Positions 4,519-7,072 of a stretch of 7,072 nucleotides of DNA are shown here, one piece after another. The DNA lies in the NCBI GenBank assembly GCA_027619675.1, contig JAQCHG010000082.1, positions 1 through 7,072 on the forward strand, read 5' to 3'. The stretch comes from Cyanobacteriota bacterium. Its GTDB lineage: Bacteria; Cyanobacteriota; Cyanobacteriia; Phormidesmidales; Phormidesmidaceae. A model generated the notes under the pieces. The model worked only from the letters and a program-made list of their open reading frames with translations. It was not told the DNA's origin and did not search any database. The first letter of the stretch is position 1. Each line of letters starts with the position of its first letter. The position numbers were made by a program, and so were the translations under genes.

Positions 4519-7072
4519 AGTTCGCCCTCCTCAAAATCATCATCAGCGGCCATGGCAGGGGGAGCCGCTGCCCAACGGATGGTCTCAATGTGGGTGGCAA
4601 GCGTCGCCACAGTGGGATGTTCAAACAGGGCAGGCATCCGCAGGTTAATGGCAAATACCTGCTGCAACTGCACCACAATCTGCACCGCCAGCAGGGAGTG
4701 CCCCCCCAGATCAAAGAAGTTGTCGTGGCGGCCTACCGCGTTGACACCCAATACATCACACCAAATGGCGGCAACTTGCTGTTCTGTCTCGGTTTCCGGC
4801 ACCGCGAAACGGGTCTGGGCATTGGCATCCTTTTCTGGGCGAGGCAGTTGTTTCCGATCTACCTTGCCGTTCGGCGTCAGGGGTAAAGTTTCTAAGGTCA
4901 CCACTGCGGACGGCATCATGTATTCGGGCAGGCTTGCCTTCAAAAAGGCGCGGAGGTCACTGAGGGGCAACCCAGCATTATCGTCAGTCACAACGTAGGC
5001 GACTAAACGCTGATCCCCTGGACTGTCTTCCCGAGCAATGACAACGGACTGTTGAACCCCTGGATATTGATTGATAGCGGCTTCGACTTCCCCAGGTTCA
5101 ATGCGAAATCCTCTGAGGTTGATTTGGTGATCACACCGCCCCAGAAATTCCAGGTTTCCATCCATTAACCATCGCACTCGATCACCGGTGCGATAGAGCT
5201 TTTCGGAGGATCCAGCAAGGGGATGATTGACAAATCTTTCCGCACTCAATTCAGGTCTGTGATGGTATCCAGCAGCAACACCAGGGCCGCCAATAAAGAG
5301 TTCTCCTGGCACCCCAATAGGACAACATGCCTGCACAGCATCTAACACATAGAGCTGAACATTTTGAATTGGCTTGCCAATAGGTACCACCGGGTGATTT
5401 TGAGGAATGTCCTCTAAGCTTGCAATGGCGTAGCTTGAGCAGGCAATCACGGTTTCCGTTGGTCCATATTGGTTAAAGAAGCTGGCCTGCGGCAACAGCG
5501 TTTGCTTCCAGATGAGGACAAGATCGGTTCTAAGTTGCTCGCCTCCCATTACAACTAAGTGCGGAATCTGACTAATTTCATGTTGCCCGACTAACCCCAG
5601 AATGGTTTCTGCGTGAGCTGGGGTAATTTTGAAAACCCAGGGTTGAGTTTCGGTGCGGAGAGCTTGAATGAGGGTGTCTATCTCATGCTGTCCTGCTGGT
5701 AGCAGGGATGTCGTTTTTCCTGCGTACAGTGGCCCCAGCAATGTCGTCAAGGTTCCGTCAAAGGCCAATGATGAGCTGACAATTCCGCCTAGGGTTTGGG
5801 TGTAATAACGTTGGCTGGCATAGGCTAAATAGTTAGCTAAACCTCGATGGGTAATGTTGGCGGCTTTAGGCTTCCCTGTCGAGCCGGAGGTGTACATGAC
5901 GTAGGCCAAAGGATTGGCTGTCATGTCTGTTCCTAAGTTATGCGTGGGATACGATGACAACTCAGTCCAGTCAGGGTCGAGTTCCAATCGACGTAGGGAA
6001 GAATTGAGACTATTGTCTTGCCCATGGGCGGGTACTAAAAGCAGATCAACCCCGGCATCCGTCAGCATGTATTGCTGACGTTCAGGCGGATAGTCTGGGT
6101 CGATGGGGACATAGGCTGCACCCGCTTTGAGAATGCCTAAAATGCCCATCACCATCTGGGGGGAGCGCGGTATGCAGATGCCCACGAGACTGCCGATACC
6201 AATGCCCAAAGATTGCAAATGGTGGGCAAGTTGATTAGACCGGGCATTCACCTCGCCATAGGTCCAGGTTTGGCCTTCCCCAACCATGGCTAGGGCTGTC
6301 GGCGTTTGACTAGCCCATTGCTCAAACTTTTGATGAATCGGCAGATCTATCGCCTTGGGGTCACCTTGCTGATGCCACTGATTGAGTAAGGTTTGCTCTG
6401 ACTCAGGGAGTAACGGTAGCTGGGCGATCTCCCGTTGCGGGTTCTGAACCATGCCCCGCAATAGGGTTTCCAGTTCTGCCAGACGGCGCTGAATCGTGTC
6501 CCGCTGGAACAGGTTGCTGTTGTACTGGCACTCTAGGGTGACTTGGCCCTGGGCTTCTGTGGCGTTGATGAAAAGCTCAAAATTTTCAAAGGTGCGAGGG
6601 TTGGAGGCCAGAGTAGCGTCGAGTCTCTCAAACCGCAATTGCTGGGGATCCAGCGCTTGATCCAGGTTGAAGGTAACGGATACCAAGGGAATGCGACTGG
6701 CATCCCGAGGCAGCGCCAAGCGCCGCACCAAACTGCCAAAGGTGAACTGTTGGCGATCGTAGGCATCCAACAGGGCTGACCGCCGCCGTTGCAGGTAGGT
6801 TTGAACAGGCTGCTGGGGATCAATCTGGCTACGGATCGGCAGCAAGTTTACGCAGTGGCCCACCAGATGGTAGAGCCCTTGCGCCGCTTGCCCTGCGGCG
6901 GAAATACCCACCGTCAGATCCGCCTGCCCAGTCAGGCGATAGAGAAAAACCTCAAACCCTGCCAGCAGCGTGGTCATGAAGCTACAGCCATTGGCTTTGC
7001 CCAACTGCTTCAGTTGGCTAACCAGTTCCCCATCTAATTTCCAATCTTCGCGGGCGGAGTCGAAGGTGCGCA
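4515..7072 (-). CDS. NRPS, partial: C (C-terminal half)-A-T with acidic docking tail
   Basis: 851 codons are visible, and the frame is still open at the right edge. Numbering from the first whole codon: second half of a condensation domain (1 to about 207), adenylation domain (245-742), carrier domain (760-830, Ser792 in LGGHSLL), acidic tail DDDFEEGEL (843-851). It activates one amino acid as its adenylate, loads it on the carrier and condenses it with the incoming chain. A-domain cores are intact: WTYGEVN, LKAGAAYVPID, YTSGSTGKPK (393-402), NQYGPTE (533-539), YRTGD (626-630), GRCDHQINLRGFRIEPGEVE and NGKVDRKQL with the catalytic Lys736. Residues mapped by eye to the GrsA pocket read D-G-T-K-V-G-Q-I-A-K, close to published Asp/Asn-type codes. 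No epimerase is present. GC is about 50% in the A core against about 58% in the C domain. The protein must begin beyond the window; a TTG at 7004 is internal to the C domain. Confidence 0.95.
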   Translation of the reverse strand, partial: RTFDSAREDWKLDGELVSQLKQLGKANGCSFMTTLLAGFEVFLYRLTGQADLTVGISAAGQAAQGLYHLVGHCVNLLPIRSQIDPQQPVQTYLQRRRSALLDAYDRQQFTFGSLVRRLALPRDASRIPLVSVTFNLDQALDPQQLRFERLDATLASNPRTFENFELFINATEAQGQVTLECQYNSNLFQRDTIQRRLAELETLLRGMVQNPQREIAQLPLLPESEQTLLNQWHQQGDPKAIDLPIHQKFEQWASQTPTALAMVGEGQTWTYGEVNARSNQLAHHLQSLGIGIGSLVGICIPRSPQMVMGILGILKAGAAYVPIDPDYPPERQQYMLTDAGVDLLLVPAHGQDNSLNSSLRRLELDPDWTELSSYPTHNLGTDMTANPLAYVMYTSGSTGKPKAANITHRGLANYLAYASQRYYTQTLGGIVSSSLAFDGTLTTLLGPLYAGKTTSLLPAGQHEIDTLIQALRTETQPWVFKITPAHAETILGLVGQHEISQIPHLVVMGGEQLRTDLVLIWKQTLLPQASFFNQYGPTETVIACSSYAIASLEDIPQNHPVVPIGKPIQNVQLYVLDAVQACCPIGVPGELFIGGPGVAAGYHHRPELSAERFVNHPLAGSSEKLYRTGDRVRWLMDGNLEFLGRCDHQINLRGFRIEPGEVEAAINQYPGVQQSVVIAREDSPGDQRLVAYVVTDDNAGLPLSDLRAFLKASLPEYMMPSAVVTLETLPLTPNGKVDRKQLPRPEKDANAQTRFAVPETETEQQVAAIWCDVLGVNAVGRHDNFFDLGGHSLLAVQIVVQLQQVFAINLRMPALFEHPTVATLATHIETIRWAAAPPAMAADDDFEEGEL
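4518..4544 (-). other. Acidic C-terminal docking tail of the upstream NRPS
   Basis: The last nine residues are DDDFEEGEL, with six acidic residues out of nine, after an Ala/Pro-rich linker. Short acidic C-terminal motifs are the known binding partners of TubC-type docking domains, which form a basic beta-hairpin groove. The next protein begins with exactly that domain, so the two proteins are very probably consecutive in the assembly line. The pairing itself is inferred. Confidence 0.75.
4526..4531 (-). promoter_or_regulatory. Shine-Dalgarno deciding the GTG start at 4518
   Basis: On the minus strand AGGAGG lies seven bases before GTG at 4518-4516. The GTG overlaps the upstream TGA in the sequence GTGA. 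The site lies inside the last codons of the upstream NRPS (the acidic tail), so those bases serve both as coding and as ribosome-binding sequence. This supports the GTG over internal ATG codons and implies coupled translation of the two NRPS subunits in balanced amounts. Confidence 0.85.
4581..4793 (-). other. Carrier (PCP/T) domain of the upstream NRPS
   Basis: ETETEQQVAAIWCDVLGV leads to DNFFDLGGHSLLAVQ, whose Ser (bases 4695-4697) is the phosphopantetheine attachment site. The domain closes with LFEHPTVATLATHI. It is canonical in every visible position and is followed by only about 20 residues of linker and acidic tail. Confidence 0.93.
4845..6338 (-). other. Adenylation domain, Asp/Asn-like pocket
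   Basis: This is a full-length A domain with all ten cores recognisable. The specificity region lies at 5442-5759. SLAFDGTLTTLL supplies Asp, Gly and Thr (GrsA 235, 236, 239), VFKITPAH supplies Lys (278), LVVMGGEQL supplies Val and Gly (299, 301), FNQYGPTETVIA supplies Gln, Ile and Ala (322, 330, 331), and the A10 Lys is 517. Shared positions with the surfactin-type Asp code (D-L-T-K-V-G-H-I-G-K) are seven of ten. The three differences (Gly236, Gln322, Ala331) leave Asp, Asn or a modified relative open. Confidence 0.85.
6450..7072 (-). other. C-terminal half of a condensation domain, possibly of the hybrid (PKS-fed) type
   Basis: Visible residues 1 to about 207 hold ISAAGQAAQGLYHLVGHCVN with LLPIR (the C5 region). 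Then come DRQQFTFGSLVRRL where ordinary C domains have HQxLPFExLV, LPRDASRIPLVSVTFNLDQ, and YNSNLFQRDTIQRRL (C7). The HHxxxDG active site is outside the window. The AAGQ...LVGHCVNLLPxR and xQxFTFGSLV wording is a variant I associate from memory with C domains that follow polyketide modules or other unusual donors. That subtype call is inference. Confidence 0.7.

Noticed and set aside
6983..7004. TTG at 7004 as the start of the upstream NRPS
   Set aside because: The frame continues without a stop to the window edge, and the 22 upstream codons (RTFDSAREDW and on) read as normal C-domain sequence. The TTG is therefore an internal Leu codon.

Overview
The window looks cyanobacterial. The octamer GCGATCGC (HIP1), which is over-represented in many cyanobacterial genomes, occurs eight times between 115 and 4412. 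The protein families present are also common in that phylum. Every supported gene lies on the minus strand, so the biological order runs from high to low coordinates. The window is the 3' end of a nonribosomal peptide (NRPS) operon followed by two possible tailoring or surface-glycan genes.

Layout in transcription order. (1) 7072-4515: the C-terminal 851 residues of an NRPS whose start lies outside the window. It holds the second half of a condensation (C) domain, a complete adenylation (A) domain, a carrier (T/PCP) domain and a short acidic tail. (2) 4518-1498: a 1006-residue terminal NRPS protein that overlaps the previous gene by four bases (GTGA). It has an N-terminal TubC-type docking domain, a C domain, a carrier domain and a thioesterase-like (TE) domain, but no working A domain. 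(3) 1491-355: an integral-membrane acyltransferase-3 (OafA-like) protein starting 6 bases downstream. (4) 264-1: after a 90-base gap, the first 88 codons of a GT4-like glycosyltransferase that runs off the left edge.

How they may work together: the upstream NRPS should activate one amino acid (its pocket resembles Asp/Asn-type pockets). It should hand its chain to the terminal protein through an acidic tail / docking-domain pair. The peptide could then be released and possibly O-acylated or glycosylated.

The most interesting object is the terminal protein. Its frame is intact for 3 kb, yet the C domain has HSxxxDG in place of HHxxxDG. Only about 80 residues of an A domain survive. The TE has Cys in place of the nucleophilic Ser and no His at the usual triad position. 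The carrier serine, docking domain and most other motifs are kept. This points to a reduced or repurposed terminal module rather than an ordinary chain-terminating one.
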